Source: Oscillospiraceae bacterium
GTDB taxonomy: Bacteria > Bacillota > Clostridia > Saccharofermentanales > Saccharofermentanaceae
Direction of reading: 5' to 3'
Assembly: GCA_900176545.1 (NCBI GenBank)
Contig: FWXP01000007.1
Location: 59,599 to 123,598 of the forward strand
Length of the DNA: 64,000 nt
This document shows positions 9,161 to 17,684 of this stretch, piece after piece. The notes beneath the pieces are model-generated. The model worked only from the letters and a program-made list of their open reading frames with translations, had not been told where the DNA came from and searched no databases. A program made the translations under genes and the position numbers. Numbering within the stretch: position 1 is the stretch's first letter; each line of letters starts with the position of its first letter.

Positions 9161-10489
9161 TCAAGTCTCATCGCCTTTCTTATTACGCAAGTATATCCTT
9201 ATGGGAGTTCCCTCAAAACCGAAGTTCTTCCTGATCTGATTCTCCAGATACCTCTCATACGAGAAATGGGACAGTTCCTTGTCGTTGACAAAGAGTGCGA
9301 ACGTAGGAGGATTGGTAGCGATCTGGGTTCCGTAATAGATCTTTAAGTGACGGCCCTTATCCTGAGGAGTAGGAACGATGGCAGTAGCTTCATTGAGCAT
9401 ATCGTTGAATACGCCCGTCTTGAGCCTTCTTCCGGCCTGCTCGTGAACGGCAACTATCGTCTGCCAGAGCTTATCTACCCTCTGTCCTGTCTTAGCGGAA
9501 ATGAATATGACGGGAGCGTAGTCCATGAAGGAGAATCTCTCCTTTACGGCCTTTGTCATCACTTCCAAAGTACCCGTAGTCTTATCTACGAGATCCCACT
9601 TGTTGATGGCGAAGATACACGCTTTGCCATTGTCGTGTGCAAGTCCCGCTACTCTTGTGTCCTGCTCCGTTATACCTACCGTAGCATCGATAAGGATAAC
9701 GCAGACGGTCGCATGGTCGATGGCGGACAATGCCCTTACCATGGAATATTTCTCGATAACATCCTCGATGCGGCTCTTCTTTCTCATTCCGGCCGTATCG
9801 ACGATAGTGAACTTACCGTATTCGTTCTCCACCTCGGAGTCGATGGCATCTCTCGTGGTACCCGCGATATCGGATACGATGGCCCTGTTATCACCTGTCA
9901 TCCTGTTGGTAAGAGATGACTTGCCTGCATTAGGCCTTCCTATGAGAGCTACCCTGATCCTGCCGTCTTCCTCTTCACCTTCCTCTACCGGAGGGAAGTT
10001 CTCGAAGAGAGCATCCAGGAGCTCACCTATACCGAGCCTGTGTGAAGCGGATATGGGGATGACCTCACCAAGGCCCAGGTTATAGAACTCATACATCTCA
10101 GCGGGGGGCTCACCTACGAAGTCGCACTTATTGACGCAGACTACGATAGGCTTCTTGCTCTTTCGAAGCATTACGGCGATCTCCTCGTCGGATGCCGTAA
10201 GTCCCGACTTTATATCACACATAAAAAGGATGACATCCGCAGTCTCCATGGCGATCTCCGCCTGAAGTCTCATACCCTGCAGGATGACATCCGAACTCTC
10301 GGGCTCGATACCGCCCGTGTCTATCATTGTGAATTCGCGTTCTCTCCATACGGCCGTCGCATATATCCTGTCCCTGGTGACACCCGGAGTGTCATGGACT
10401 ATAGATATACGCTCTCCGTAAAGAGTATTGAAAAGTGAGGATTTGCCCACGTTGGGACGTCCGACGATCGCTACAACCGGTTTGCTCAT
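9161..10489 (-). CDS. der: Ribosome biogenesis GTPase Der (EngA)
   Basis: 442 residues. Two tandem GTPase domains: the first with GRPNVGKSSLFN at residues 9-20 and DTGGIE, the second with GRPNAGKSSLTN near 185 and DTAGMR. A C-terminal KH-like domain ends in a basic tail (LRNKKGDET). Needed for late steps of 50S assembly. G4 motifs (NKCD, NKWD) are present in both domains, so both should bind GTP. The start ATG has a GGAGCC site. It is followed by typA on the same strand, and rpmF with its terminator lies upstream. Confidence 0.97.
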   Translation of the reverse strand: MSKPVVAIVGRPNVGKSSLFNTLYGERISIVHDTPGVTRDRIYATAVWREREFTMIDTGGIEPESSDVILQGMRLQAEIAMETADVILFMCDIKSGLTASDEEIAVMLRKSKKPIVVCVNKCDFVGEPPAEMYEFYNLGLGEVIPISASHRLGIGELLDALFENFPPVEEGEEEDGRIRVALIGRPNAGKSSLTNRMTGDNRAIVSDIAGTTRDAIDSEVENEYGKFTIVDTAGMRKKSRIEDVIEKYSMVRALSAIDHATVCVILIDATVGITEQDTRVAGLAHDNGKACIFAINKWDLVDKTTGTLEVMTKAVKERFSFMDYAPVIFISAKTGQRVDKLWQTIVAVHEQAGRRLKTGVFNDMLNEATAIVPTPQDKGRHLKIYYGTQIATNPPTFALFVNDKELSHFSYERYLENQIRKNFGFEGTPIRIYLRNKKGDET

Positions 10490-10530
10490 AGAAGGCTCCT
10501 GTCTTTTATGCTGATTAGAAGAAACAATAA

Positions 10531-10559
10531 AAGGCGGTGCCAGAATCTAACACCGCCTT
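10531..10559 (-). terminator. Rho-independent terminator of rpmF
   Basis: Inverted arms AAGGCGGTG (10531-10539) and CACCGCCTT (10551-10559). On the minus strand the hairpin is followed by TTATTG, a short T-rich tail, just after the rpmF stop. Confidence 0.7.
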
Positions 10560-10585
10560 GCTGCTAACTTATTAAGTTATGTAGA

Positions 10586-10771
10586 TCAGGCTTCTTCGCC
10601 GATCGCTATGACCTGCTTGCCATCAAGATAACCGCAGTTCTTGCAAACCTTGCGGCGAAGCATCTTGGAATGACACTGCGGGCACTCAACAAAGCCGGGC
10701 ATTTCAAGCTTCCAAGCGCTCCTGTGACGGGAAGTTCTTGCCTTTGACCACTTTCTCTTAGGATGTGCCAT
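10586..10771 (-). CDS. rpmF: 50S ribosomal protein L32
   Basis: 61 residues, a normal length. The basic N-terminus HPKRKWSKARTSRHR is the L32 signature. The zinc-knuckle cysteines are kept (CPQC near 35-38, then CKNC near 48-51), so this is the zinc-binding form. A strong GGAGGTGG site precedes the ATG. The usual neighbour yceD is not next to it. It has its own promoter and terminator. Confidence 0.97.
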   Translation of the reverse strand: MAHPKRKWSKARTSRHRSAWKLEMPGFVECPQCHSKMLRRKVCKNCGYLDGKQVIAIGEEA

Positions 10772-10828
10772 ATATTTCCACCTCCATTTACTGTAGGAAT
10801 TAAGCTTTTCTTCGCATAACGCTTAAAG

Positions 10829-10857
10829 ATTGTACATTAGGATCTAAGCTTTTGCAA
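10829..10857 (-). promoter_or_regulatory. Sigma-A promoter of rpmF
   Basis: On the minus strand TTGCAA (10852-10857) and TACAAT (10829-10834) are separated by 17 nt, about 58 nt before the rpmF start. Confidence 0.65.
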
Positions 10858-10884
10858 TAGCTTTTTGAAGAATTCGGAAAAATA

Positions 10885-10902
10885 TTTCGGTAAATGCCGA
10901 AA
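10885..10902 (-). terminator. Weak terminator after the DUF1934 gene
   Basis: TTTCGG (10885-10890) and CCGAAA (10897-10902) form a short hairpin. On the minus strand it is followed by an ATATTTTT tail, 16-35 nt after the DUF1934 stop. Confidence 0.45.
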
Positions 10903-10917
10903 AAGGCCGTAAATGCG

Positions 10918-11313
10918 CTATCTCACAAACTTTACCGAGAACAGGTTCCTCTCCTTCTGCTCCTTGTCGTGGCATATATCATACGATATCTCGAATACTT
11001 CTGACAAGACCGAAGGCATATTTATATAATGCGTCTCCACCGCTATGGTGATCTCTCCGTAGGGAGTCCTGAATACTCCCATGGTCTTCCCCGCGGTATC
11101 AAACTTTAATACGCTCCTTATCTCCCCTGTGCGCTTGATGGTGGCAACACCCGACGCCTTATCCATAGAGAGGTCATAGACGGTCTCACCCGTGTCGCCT
11201 TCGTGCTTCTGCTTCCACTTTATCTTCATGACATCTGAGTTATCCTCAAAGATGCAGGAAGTAAGATACGGCTTATCGTAAGCAGACGTTCTTATCTCGA
11301 TGTCTCTTCTCAT
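10918..11313 (-). CDS. DUF1934 family protein (YwiB-like beta-barrel)
   Basis: 131 residues. The pattern of alternating strands, with the conserved middle part YDLSMDKASGVATIKRTGE and FRTPYGEITIAVETHYINM, fits DUF1934 (the KRxGE and TPYG elements). This is a small calycin-like barrel found in Bacillota, often next to murI or argS, with no assigned function. No signal peptide, so cytoplasmic. Its ATG overlaps the murI stop by three bases (ATGA), which means translational coupling. It is the last gene of the four-gene run from 13626 to 10918. Any link to glutamate racemase or wall synthesis is only by position. Confidence 0.8.
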   Translation of the reverse strand: MRRDIEIRTSAYDKPYLTSCIFEDNSDVMKIKWKQKHEGDTGETVYDLSMDKASGVATIKRTGEIRSVLKFDTAGKTMGVFRTPYGEITIAVETHYINMPSVLSEVFEISYDICHDKEQKERNLFSVKFVR

Positions 11314-12149
11314 CCCAGGTACTCCGCTACATCAAAACGGTCTACGGTAACCTTTCTGGTACCCTGAGGAAGCCCTCTTCCCAGGAAAGGTGCGGCTACG
11401 CTCTCGAAACGATGTGCATCGTCGCTGGTAAAGAACTCCCTTGTAACGGCAGCGCCGTCAGAGAGCATTTCGTTGTCTCTTAGAAGTTCCTCTACTACGG
11501 AAGCTACGCTTATGCCGGAATTTATGAGAGTGACATCAGGTCCCATCACGTCTCCTATGGTCTTTGCAAGGAGAGGATAGTGTGTGCAGGCAAGGACCAG
11601 AGTATCCACGCCGAACTCCTTGATAGGAGCAAGATAGCGTTCTGCCGTAAGGTGTGCGATCTCGTCGTCCCACCAGCCTTCTTCCGCCAGGGATACAAAG
11701 AGAGGACATGCCTGCTGGATTATCTGAAGGCCCGGGATATCCCTGCCTTCCTCCTTAACGGCCTTCTCATAAAGACCCGAAGATACTGTAGCGTTGGTGG
11801 CTATTATGCCGATCCTGCCGTTGCGTGTAGCCTTGACGGCAGCCTTTGCTCCGGGGTAAACCACCTCGACTACGGGCACCTTGGAATGCTTTCTTAATGC
11901 ATCTATCGCATGTGTACTTGCCGTATTGCAGGCTATGACGATCATCTTAACGTCCTTTTGCTCAAGGAACATCATGTCCTGCAGGGAATATTCCACGATG
12001 GTATCGTGAGATTTGCTTCCGTAAGGGGCCCTTCCGTCATCACCGTAATAGACGGTGCTCTCTGAAGGAAGACGGGCGATGATCTCACGAAGAACGGTAA
12101 GTCCTCCGATACCTGAATCAAATACGCCTATAGGTCTGTTATCTGCCAT
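11310..12149 (-). CDS. murI: Glutamate racemase
   Basis: Makes D-glutamate for peptidoglycan. 279 residues. The N-terminal GVFDSGIGGLTVLREI gives the family DSG-x-GG motif (D10 region). The two catalytic cysteines are in VIACNTAST and LVLACTHYPLL. YGDDGRAPYG, the family's substrate loop (usually YxGDxxRxPYG), is also present. The C-terminal FFTSDDAHRFESVAAPFLG is typical of Bacillota enzymes. The gene overlaps the upstream rluA-type gene by 11 nt and the downstream DUF1934 start, so all are co-translated. Confidence 0.97.
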   Translation of the reverse strand: MADNRPIGVFDSGIGGLTVLREIIARLPSESTVYYGDDGRAPYGSKSHDTIVEYSLQDMMFLEQKDVKMIVIACNTASTHAIDALRKHSKVPVVEVVYPGAKAAVKATRNGRIGIIATNATVSSGLYEKAVKEEGRDIPGLQIIQQACPLFVSLAEEGWWDDEIAHLTAERYLAPIKEFGVDTLVLACTHYPLLAKTIGDVMGPDVTLINSGISVASVVEELLRDNEMLSDGAAVTREFFTSDDAHRFESVAAPFLGRGLPQGTRKVTVDRFDVAEYLG

Positions 12150-13146
12150 TGTTCCTCTTCCTCAGCTTTTCAGTATCGATCTCATATCGAGGTTCGATCT
12201 CGAACTTCCTTCCGGACAATACGTGGTGAAGGTTATCTGCAGGTATCCTTCTCATGAGAAGGGTCGTGGCATAGAGCTGCTGGTATCTGACCTTGCCGCC
12301 GTTCCTGCTCTTGAAGAATGTATTGATCTTATTTCTTCCGTAGTTGCCGTCGCCTAAGATAGGATGACCTAAGTGAGCGAACTGCGCTCTTATCTGGTGG
12401 GTCCTTCCTGTCACGAGCTCGCACTCGAGCTCTGCTACGTCCGTCCTGTCGGGACCTGCACCCTTAAATACTTCAAGTACTCTGTATCTCGTAGTGATAG
12501 GGAGATCTCCGGGCTTTTCCATATCGTGAACATATACGTTGCCCGAAGGAGTCTTCTCAAGGAATGCGCTTACTTCCTTCATGATGGCGTCGTCTTCACA
12601 GATAACGGTCTCGCCTTCTTCGGGCACACCTATCACGAGGCATCTGTATCTCTTAATGAGAAGATCGTTCTTAAAGAGCTTTATTGCATCTTCGAGATAT
12701 TCCTTGTTCTTGGCGAGCATAACGAGTCCGCCGGTATTCATGTCGATCCTGTGGACCAGCTCCATCTCTTTGTTATGCGTGCTCTTCCTTACTATATCTA
12801 TAAGGTTATCTTCACCGGTATTCTTGCCGCTGTGAACGGCAAGGCCCTGGCGCTTGTTGACGATGAGAAGACCGTCGGTCTCAGCCGCGATCTTGTAGTC
12901 GGGATCCTTGGGTGCTTCCTTGATCTTATCGCCCTCGCCTTCAAAGAGACTGTCGGGAAGCCATACTTCAATGATCTGGCCTTCCTTGACGGCGATATCG
13001 GAAGAGATTCTCTTGCCGTCGATCTTTATATCCTTTTTCTTAAGGGCTTTATAAAGATCAGCTGCCTTAAGTCCCTTGAAGACCGTAGTAGCCGCCTTTA
13101 CGACATGCTGATTATCCAGATCTCTTGTAACTTCAAACGATCTCAT
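12139..13146 (-). CDS. RluA-family pseudouridine synthase with S4 domain
   Basis: 335 residues. An N-terminal S4-type RNA-binding domain (about 10-75, including the LYKALKKKDIKIDGKRI segment) is followed by the RluA catalytic domain. The catalytic aspartate sits in ELVHRIDMNTGGLVMLAKN (family HRLDxxTSGL). Later family landmarks are RTHQIRAQFAHLGHPILGDG and YQQLYATTL. It modifies uridines in rRNA, most like RluC/RluD. The exact site cannot be read. It starts 3 nt after the stop of the small membrane protein gene and overlaps murI. Confidence 0.92.
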   Translation of the reverse strand: MRSFEVTRDLDNQHVVKAATTVFKGLKAADLYKALKKKDIKIDGKRISSDIAVKEGQIIEVWLPDSLFEGEGDKIKEAPKDPDYKIAAETDGLLIVNKRQGLAVHSGKNTGEDNLIDIVRKSTHNKEMELVHRIDMNTGGLVMLAKNKEYLEDAIKLFKNDLLIKRYRCLVIGVPEEGETVICEDDAIMKEVSAFLEKTPSGNVYVHDMEKPGDLPITTRYRVLEVFKGAGPDRTDVAELECELVTGRTHQIRAQFAHLGHPILGDGNYGRNKINTFFKSRNGGKVRYQQLYATTLLMRRIPADNLHHVLSGRKFEIEPRYEIDTEKLRKRNNGR

Positions 13147-13149
13147 ATA

Positions 13150-13626
13150 TTACATCTGAAGACCGAAGAGCGCTGCAAAGCCCAGGTAGCTTAATGTCGC
13201 CATGATGATACCTGCAAGGAGGACTCCGCAGATAACTGCCTTAACGCTTGTCTTAAAGTCCATATCGAGGATACTTGCGGCAAGTGTTCCGGTCCATGCG
13301 CCTGTTCCGGGAAGAGGGATACCTACAAAAAGGAGAAGTGCAAGGAATAATCCCTTACCTGCCTTAGCCTTAAGCTTCTCTCCTCCCTTATGTCCCTTCT
13401 TAAGGCACCATGAGAAGAATTTACCGATAACGGGCTTATCCGCACCCCACTCCAATACCTTCCTTGCAAAGAAGAAGATAAAGGGAACGGGGATCATGTT
13501 GCCAACGATACATATGGGGAATGCAATATAAAGCGGTATCTGGAATCCGGCCGCATAGATAAGTGCTCCTCGAAGCTCTACGAGGGGTACCATGGAAATC
13601 AGAAACGTAATAATGTAGTGAATCAT
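13150..13626 (-). CDS. Small multidrug export-like membrane protein (COG2426)
   Basis: 158 residues with four or so helices. The N-terminal ITFLISMVPLVELRGALIYA and FFARKVLEWG segments, and the glycine/proline-rich GIPLPGTGAWTGTLAA, match the COG2426 (Sm_multidrug_ex) family, whose real role is uncertain despite its name. The start is set at the ATG at 13626, which has a GGAGAG site. An in-frame ATG at 13656 has none. It is the first gene of the rluA-murI-DUF1934 run and is divergent from the cyclophilin gene. Confidence 0.82.
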   Translation of the reverse strand: MIHYIITFLISMVPLVELRGALIYAAGFQIPLYIAFPICIVGNMIPVPFIFFFARKVLEWGADKPVIGKFFSWCLKKGHKGGEKLKAKAGKGLFLALLLFVGIPLPGTGAWTGTLAASILDMDFKTSVKAVICGVLLAGIIMATLSYLGFAALFGLQM

Positions 13627-13734
13627 ATAATCTCTCCGTAAAATAATCCGTTCCATTTTATACTTTTACAGGCGAGTTGTCATCTTGTGTGATATCATTA
13701 CTGAAGTAATTACATATTAAAAAGGATGATAGGT

Positions 13735-14358
13735 ATGAATATCGTAAAACGTATATCTTCGATCGCTCTTACATTAGTTATGTCAGTTATGCTCTTCGGC
13801 TGCGTCCAGTATAAGACACCCGAAGACTTCAAGCCCACGGCTCCCGAGGGCTGCCTCTCCGGTCTTCACCACGTAGAGATAGAGATACAAAGTTACGGCA
13901 CGATCTCCGTAGAGCTCGATGCGGATAAGGCTCCCATCACGGTTACTAACTTCATAGATCTTGCAAACAGCGGATTCTATAACGGCCTTACCTTCCACAG
14001 GATCATGGACGGCTTCATGATGCAGGGCGGAGATCCCGAGGGAACAGGAAGAGGCGGTTCCGGAACCAACATCGCCGGCGAGTTCGCCAATAACGGATAC
14101 GACTACAACGATATCTCCCATGTCAGAGGAACCATCTCCATGGCAAGGAGCCAGGACATGAACTCCGCTTCATCCCAGTTCTTTATCGTCCAGAGCGATT
14201 CCACTTTCCTTGACGGCGACTATGCAGGCTTCGGCCATGTAACTTCCGGTATGGATATCGTAGATCAGATCTGCGCTAATGCTCCCGTTACGGACGATAA
14301 CGGTACGGTCCTTCCCGAGGATCAGCCCATCATAACAGAGATCAGGGTCATCGACTGA
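13735..14358 (+). CDS. Cyclophilin-type peptidyl-prolyl cis-trans isomerase, lipoprotein
   Basis: Protein foldase anchored outside the membrane. An N-terminal signal with lipobox VMLFGC places the lipid-bound Cys near residue 23. The cyclophilin domain then covers most of the 207 residues: DKAPITVTNFIDLANSGFYN, LTFHRIMDGFMMQGGDPEGT with the catalytic Arg, GTISMARSQDMNSASSQFFI, and FGHVTSGMDIVDQI. The active-site Arg, Phe and Gln residues are kept. The ATG at 13735 is preferred because AAAGGA lies 8 nt before it. The ATG at 13726 overlaps that site. An AraC gene follows after 2 nt. Confidence 0.93.
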   Translation: MNIVKRISSIALTLVMSVMLFGCVQYKTPEDFKPTAPEGCLSGLHHVEIEIQSYGTISVELDADKAPITVTNFIDLANSGFYNGLTFHRIMDGFMMQGGDPEGTGRGGSGTNIAGEFANNGYDYNDISHVRGTISMARSQDMNSASSQFFIVQSDSTFLDGDYAGFGHVTSGMDIVDQICANAPVTDDNGTVLPEDQPIITEIRVID

Positions 14359-14360
14359 TA

Positions 14361-15116
14361 ATGGATATCGAGAAGGAACTTCAGAAGCAGCTCATCGCAG
14401 AGCGTGACTCGGAGGTCTTCAGGACCTCTTACGAGCGTGAGATCGACTTTTACAGCATAATCTCACGAGGTGATCTTGAAGCGCTGAACACCAGGCTTCA
14501 CTCATCCCCTGACAGACGCGGCGTACTAAGCGACAATAACCTTGCCAATGCCAGATACCATGCGATCATAATGATCGCTCTGGTCAGCAGATTCTGCATC
14601 GAGGCAGGCATGGACGTACTCGTGAGCTACTCTCTGTCGGATATATACATAAGGTTGATAGATAAGGCCAGGACCGAGAAGGAGATATCCGATATCTCGG
14701 AAGAATGCGCTCTCGACTACTGTAAGAGAATGCACGAGAGCATGAAGAAATCCGTCATCTCAAGGCACGTTGTCCTTGCTCTCGAGTACATAAGGTCCCA
14801 CATACATGAGAACCTTACGGTAGAGAACTTAGCTTCCGCGCTCTCACTTAATGCCAGCTATCTCTCCAAGCTCTTCAAGCAGGAGATGGGCATCACGGTC
14901 AGCAGATATATAAGAGAGCAGAAGATCTCCGTCGCGACCAACATGCTGCGCCATCTGGACGACTCTTCCCTTAATATCGCCAACTATCTGGGATTCTCAT
15001 CCCAGAGCCACTTTATCCAGGTATTCAAGAAAGAGACCGGACTTACACCGGAAGAATACAGGCGAAGATATTACCATCAGAGCTGGATAGGCGACAAGGA
15101 CGGTTCAAAGAAATAA
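14361..15116 (+). CDS. AraC/XylS-family transcriptional regulator
   Basis: 251 residues. The C-terminal ~100 residues hold two helix-turn-helix units: ENLASALSLNASYLSKLFKQ, then the second with SLNIANYLGFSSQSHFIQVF and the family close TGLTPEEYRRRYY. The N-terminal ~150 residues are helical and acidic (EVFRTSYEREIDFYSIIS, then RYHAIIMIALVSRFCIEAG). They do not look like a cupin sensor, but like the helical N-terminal part seen in many clostridial AraC regulators. The ATG is 2 nt after the cyclophilin stop, so it is made together with a secreted foldase. The target genes are unknown. Confidence 0.9.
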   Translation: MDIEKELQKQLIAERDSEVFRTSYEREIDFYSIISRGDLEALNTRLHSSPDRRGVLSDNNLANARYHAIIMIALVSRFCIEAGMDVLVSYSLSDIYIRLIDKARTEKEISDISEECALDYCKRMHESMKKSVISRHVVLALEYIRSHIHENLTVENLASALSLNASYLSKLFKQEMGITVSRYIREQKISVATNMLRHLDDSSLNIANYLGFSSQSHFIQVFKKETGLTPEEYRRRYYHQSWIGDKDGSKK

Positions 15117-15118
15117 GC

Positions 15119-15147
15119 AAAGGACCACACTGATGTGTGGTCCTTTT
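15119..15147. terminator. Bidirectional terminator between the AraC gene and the solute-binding lipoprotein gene
   Basis: Perfect 12-base arms AAAGGACCACAC (15119-15130) and GTGTGGTCCTTT (15135-15146) with a TGAT loop. T-rich sequence follows on both strands, and two convergent genes meet here. Confidence 0.85.
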
Positions 15148-15164
15148 GATCACTTATTCTCTTG

Positions 15165-17543
15165 TCACTTGCGCTCTTCAAGAAGCGTCTGGGTACGATC
15201 TTCGATTATTGATATGACCTCGTCCAATGTCTTCTGCCCGCAGAAGTAGGAAGGCATCTCCTCCCTTACTATGGCTACTATGGAAGGATCCGTGAAATTG
15301 ATATACGTACAGGATCTAATGACTTCCTCGTATCCGTCTACTATCGAATAGTCGACAGAGTGCCACGGGAGATCCAGTATACGAAGTTCACCGGTCGTGT
15401 ACATACCGCTATAGGTCTCATACATATCGTTGTACATATCTACTATGTCACGGGCCGATTGTTCGAAGGACGATATCCTTACGGGTGATGCTCCGTCGAA
15501 CTTGCCGAAATCATATTGTATCTCCTCCGAGAGAAGCGTCCCTACAAACTCCTTGCATGCATCTTCCTCATTTGTCTGTGCAGATATCGCTACGGAAGAT
15601 CTTACGGTAAGACCAGGGCCCCTGCCGTCTGTGGTAGGAAATCCCATAAGCCTTATATCTTCAATGATGTCGGAATAGTTATACATCAGATACCCGAAGG
15701 AGATATCCGAGACATATCCCGCATCTCGTCTTACGCCGAGATAGGGATCGATATCTTCCGCATCTTCCTCGTCTATAACTATCTCCTCGTGGACATTGTC
15801 ATTTACATACTCCGCCAAATCCCTGAAGCTCTCGTTATCAAAATCTGCTATCCCGTCAGCGGTACATTGTTCGCAGATGGAACTTAGCGCCGTGGTAAGG
15901 AAATCCAGCTGACCGTTGCCTATGGGATCGCTGCCGTTACAAGGTCCGAATACATATTCTTCGTACTGATCGAAGGTAAATCCTGTCTGATCGGGAGATA
16001 CATCGTCCTTCTTGGCGATGATCCCCGCTATATTGACGGCAAGCGGCAACTGATAGAGCCTTTCCCCTGTCCTTGCCGCATCTATCACATTGACAAAGAG
16101 TCCCTCCGTATCTATCGCATCCGAGAGGTCGATAAGGAGATCGTCACTGTTAAGCTGAGTGAATGTCGCTCCGTTCAATATGATATCAGGGCCTTCTCCC
16201 GCTATAAGATCCACCATCAGCTGATTGGAGAGTTCACCGGTAGAAGTCAGATATTCATCTGTGACGCTGTCGGAATAATAGTCCAGCTCGCCGTTGGCAT
16301 ATCTTGCATCCGTCGAATACTTGCTGTCCAGTCTGATAAAGTAATCTTCGTTAGTCTCATTGTAGGAGCATACAGCCTCACATACAGCGTAGTCGAAAGT
16401 ATCCAGAGTCGCTGCCGTGATTATCCTCTTGCCTGCATTGGGATTGGTATCCTGCCTGTCCATAATATATATATCAAGGCTCCCGTCCCCGACAGCGGTA
16501 AAGTAGGAATTACCAGTATATGTACTGCCGGCCATGATTACCCGATCCTCTGTCATGTCGAGAAGCTCCAGGTTCATCGCATCGTATCGATTGATATTAC
16601 AGCACTCGAAGTCCAGCACTTGTGTCTTGGTCTGTGTCTCAAAGTCCAGCTTTCTTATACCGTATGAATTTACGACGATATTGCCGACACCTTCGATATA
16701 CTTAGCCTGATCAAGATCATCCCTGAACCAGCCTGTCTCTTCCGTATACTCTTCTATCTGTCCTGTCGTAAGATCCAGGGAATAAAAGATATCGGGAGTA
16801 TAGCCTCCGTCCGTTACCCGGAATAACGCTTCATCATCTCCCATATACAACATTCCATCGATATAAGCGAAGTCTTCTACAGCTACAGTAGTCTCAGTGT
16901 CGCTGCCGTCCGGAGCCTTGATATCGAGGATATACTCATTACTGCAGCCTCCCGGATCATATCCCGTATATATATCTACTATATAATCTCCCATCTCAAA
17001 GGAACCTTCAGCTCCGTCCTCGAGACTTATGGCCGGTATCTCGCTGCTGCCGACTACTTCCCCCGTATAAGGATCCAGGAGATACTTCATACCTTCATAC
17101 TCATATGCGATCTTATCGTCATCAACATATGTCGACCACGCGAGATTCGGATATTCCGTATCGATCAGGTCTTCATCCTGCAGGAACTGCAGCTGATCGA
17201 AGGAATTGATGAGAGTCCCGTCAAGGTCATATACATCTATATGCTGAAAGGTATCGGCCAAAAAGTCCTGCAGGTAATCTCCCGAATCCTGCCTGTTCTT
17301 ATAGTTGCCACAGGTCGAGAACAGAAGAAGATCTTCGGCTCTTCCGATGTAATACATATTAAAAGCCGCTATGGAATCATCGCTCTTATACTGCTCGCCT
17401 ATAGTCACCTTATGAAGGTCATACCAGGGCGAATCCGCCTGAACTACCAGGTCTTTATTCCTGCCGCATCCTGTCGCCGATACAGAAGATGCAGCCAATA
17501 CCGTTGCCATCAATAAGGCAGGATATCTTATCTTTTTACGCAT
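15165..17543 (-). CDS. Large extracellular solute-binding-type lipoprotein
   Basis: 792 residues. Signal peptide with lipobox SATGC after MRKKIRYPALLMATVLAAS. The N-terminal ~380 residues are rich in strands and repeated Tyr/Asp turns (PWYDLHKVTIGEQ, DLTTGQIEEYTEETGWFRDD), as in a beta-propeller sensor. The C-terminal ~400 residues resemble type 1 ABC solute-binding proteins, with GEGPDIILNG, YQLPLAVNIAGIIAKKDD, RLMGFPTTDGRGPGLTVRSS and CKEFVGTLLSEEIQYDFG. No permease or ATPase gene is adjacent, so the ligand and partner are unknown. The ATG at 17543 has a GGGGGAAAG site. An upstream in-frame start would add 30 residues ahead of the signal peptide and is rejected. It is monocistronic. Confidence 0.82.
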   Translation of the reverse strand: MRKKIRYPALLMATVLAASSVSATGCGRNKDLVVQADSPWYDLHKVTIGEQYKSDDSIAAFNMYYIGRAEDLLLFSTCGNYKNRQDSGDYLQDFLADTFQHIDVYDLDGTLINSFDQLQFLQDEDLIDTEYPNLAWSTYVDDDKIAYEYEGMKYLLDPYTGEVVGSSEIPAISLEDGAEGSFEMGDYIVDIYTGYDPGGCSNEYILDIKAPDGSDTETTVAVEDFAYIDGMLYMGDDEALFRVTDGGYTPDIFYSLDLTTGQIEEYTEETGWFRDDLDQAKYIEGVGNIVVNSYGIRKLDFETQTKTQVLDFECCNINRYDAMNLELLDMTEDRVIMAGSTYTGNSYFTAVGDGSLDIYIMDRQDTNPNAGKRIITAATLDTFDYAVCEAVCSYNETNEDYFIRLDSKYSTDARYANGELDYYSDSVTDEYLTSTGELSNQLMVDLIAGEGPDIILNGATFTQLNSDDLLIDLSDAIDTEGLFVNVIDAARTGERLYQLPLAVNIAGIIAKKDDVSPDQTGFTFDQYEEYVFGPCNGSDPIGNGQLDFLTTALSSICEQCTADGIADFDNESFRDLAEYVNDNVHEEIVIDEEDAEDIDPYLGVRRDAGYVSDISFGYLMYNYSDIIEDIRLMGFPTTDGRGPGLTVRSSVAISAQTNEEDACKEFVGTLLSEEIQYDFGKFDGASPVRISSFEQSARDIVDMYNDMYETYSGMYTTGELRILDLPWHSVDYSIVDGYEEVIRSCTYINFTDPSIVAIVREEMPSYFCGQKTLDEVISIIEDRTQTLLEERK

Positions 17544-17631
17544 ATGCTTTCCCCCGTGAAAGTATACTGATATTTTAATATGGCCAGCGGTCGATGTAAA
17601 CGAAAATTTAACAGATGTTAATTTATAGGGC

Positions 17632-17663
17632 AAAAAAGACTCCGCCTTGTAAGCGGAGTCTTT
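17632..17663 (-). terminator. Terminator after the transglutaminase/LRR gene
   Basis: Arms AAAGACTCCGC (17635-17645) and GCGGAGTCTTT (17653-17663). On the minus strand the stem is followed by six T residues (17632-17637). Confidence 0.88.
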
Positions 17664-17684
17664 GAATGCTTATCTTGTTCTCTG

